Positions 5,936 through 6,245 of a DNA stretch of 6,245 nt are shown piece after piece. Location of the stretch: NCBI GenBank assembly GCA_025463615.1, contig JAODAU010000309.1, forward strand, positions 1-6,245. Direction: 5' to 3'. The translations under genes were made by a program, and so were the position numbers. The notes beneath the pieces are model-generated. The model saw nothing but the letters and a program-made list of their open reading frames with translations. It was not told the DNA's origin and did no database searches. Each line of letters starts with the position of its first letter. Positions within the stretch are counted from its first letter, which is position 1. The stretch is from Microbacteriaceae bacterium (GTDB lineage Bacteria > Actinomycetota > Actinomycetes > Actinomycetales > Microbacteriaceae).

Positions 5936-5980
5936 CGTGGCGGGGGATACGCGTCCTCTCAGCGGCGTAACCCCGTCGCG
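5936..5980 (+). terminator. Strong GC hairpin downstream of the deoC/ALDH operon, possible terminator
   Basis: In the 176-base gap after the last ALDH-like gene, CGTGGCGGGG (5936-5945) can pair with CCCCGTCGCG (5971-5980), with two G-U pairs. After a small internal loop, TACGC (5948-5952) pairs with GCGTA (5965-5969) around a 12-base loop. There is no T-run behind it, so it is not a classic intrinsic terminator; actinobacterial terminators often lack one. An alternative pairing exists: CGTCGTGG (5933-5940) is the exact reverse complement of CCACGACG (6000-6007). The rest of the gap shows no gene, tRNA or clear promoter. Confidence 0.4.
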
Positions 5981-6084
5981 GCGGGAGGCGCGCGTGGTGC
6001 CACGACGCGATATCCCCGCCGCAAGCGCCGAGACCAGGTCGACCGGTGGGAATGGATGTCGGTGGCCCGGCGCTTACGTCTTTC

Positions 6085-6245
6085 ATGAGCACCCTCCTCG
6101 ACACGGCACCGCCGACCGACTCGCTCGACGACCTGATCGCACGCCTTCGCTGGACCGTGACCGCCTATGAGTCGCAGGCGCTGGAGGCGCGTCAGCGCCA
6201 GACGTTCACTGGCACGCTGCCGACGTTCCACTACATCGTCGAGGG
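6085..6245 (+). CDS. N-terminal part of a gene, possibly an AraC-family regulator (cut by window end)
   Basis: The first 53 codons of an open frame run off the right edge, starting at an ATG at 6085. The N-terminal protein contains DSLDDLIARLRWTVTAY (residues 12-28) followed by FTGTLPTFHYIVEG. This arrangement, a short helix, a strand, then a FHxIxxG-like strand, resembles the start of the cupin-type sensor domain of some AraC-family regulators, but too little is visible to be sure. No convincing ribosome site precedes the ATG, so translation may be leaderless or the start may lie elsewhere. It is 176 bases from the deoC/ALDH operon, beyond a strong hairpin, and so probably separately transcribed. 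High-GC codon use supports a real gene; the family is tentative. Confidence 0.5.
   Translation, partial: MSTLLDTAPPTDSLDDLIARLRWTVTAYESQALEARQRQTFTGTLPTFHYIVE

Overview
The window looks like chromosomal DNA of a high-GC actinobacterium (roughly 70 % GC by eye). Genes are tightly packed with 4-base ATGA/GTGA start-stop overlaps, and third codon positions are strongly G/C. Protein styles fit Actinobacteria: a long-form DeoC, a short aldehyde-dehydrogenase-like partner, and an ROK kinase of actinobacterial type. A Microbacteriaceae-like host is my guess from composition and recurrent GGATGC/GCATCC words; it is not proven.

Layout. Bases 1-63 hold two copies of a 24-base unit with a 39-base period, just downstream of a leftward gene. 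Leftward genes: a small P-loop kinase (595-86), translationally coupled behind an ROK-family sugar kinase (1542-592). A 106-base divergent intergenic region (1543-1648) carries two perfect CATATG-centred palindromes whose centres lie 20 bases apart, plus a good rightward promoter. Rightward operon: SorC/DeoR-type regulator (1649-2584), deoxyribose-phosphate aldolase deoC (2581-3579), complete aldehyde dehydrogenase (3582-5057), and a short aldehyde-dehydrogenase-like protein without catalytic residues (5054-5908). An intergenic segment (5909-6084) contains a strong hairpin, and the window ends inside a rightward gene (from 6085) that may encode an AraC-type regulator.

How the genes fit together. 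DeoC cleaves 2-deoxyribose 5-phosphate to acetaldehyde and glyceraldehyde 3-phosphate. The co-encoded NAD-dependent dehydrogenase is the obvious way to remove the acetaldehyde. The regulator is first in the operon and probably senses a phosphorylated sugar, controlling its own operon and perhaps the divergent kinases through the twin palindromes. This is a deoxyribose/deoxynucleoside salvage module; no nucleoside phosphorylase or transporter is visible here.

The most interesting point is the dehydrogenase pair. The first protein has a complete active site but lacks the usual C-terminal oligomerisation tail. The second has a degenerate NAD-binding-type domain, no catalytic domain, and a recognisable tail of that kind. 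Laid end to end they resemble the two-domain ALDH16 enzymes (catalytic unit plus non-catalytic ALDH-like unit), here encoded as two overlapping genes. I suggest they form an obligate hetero-oligomer.
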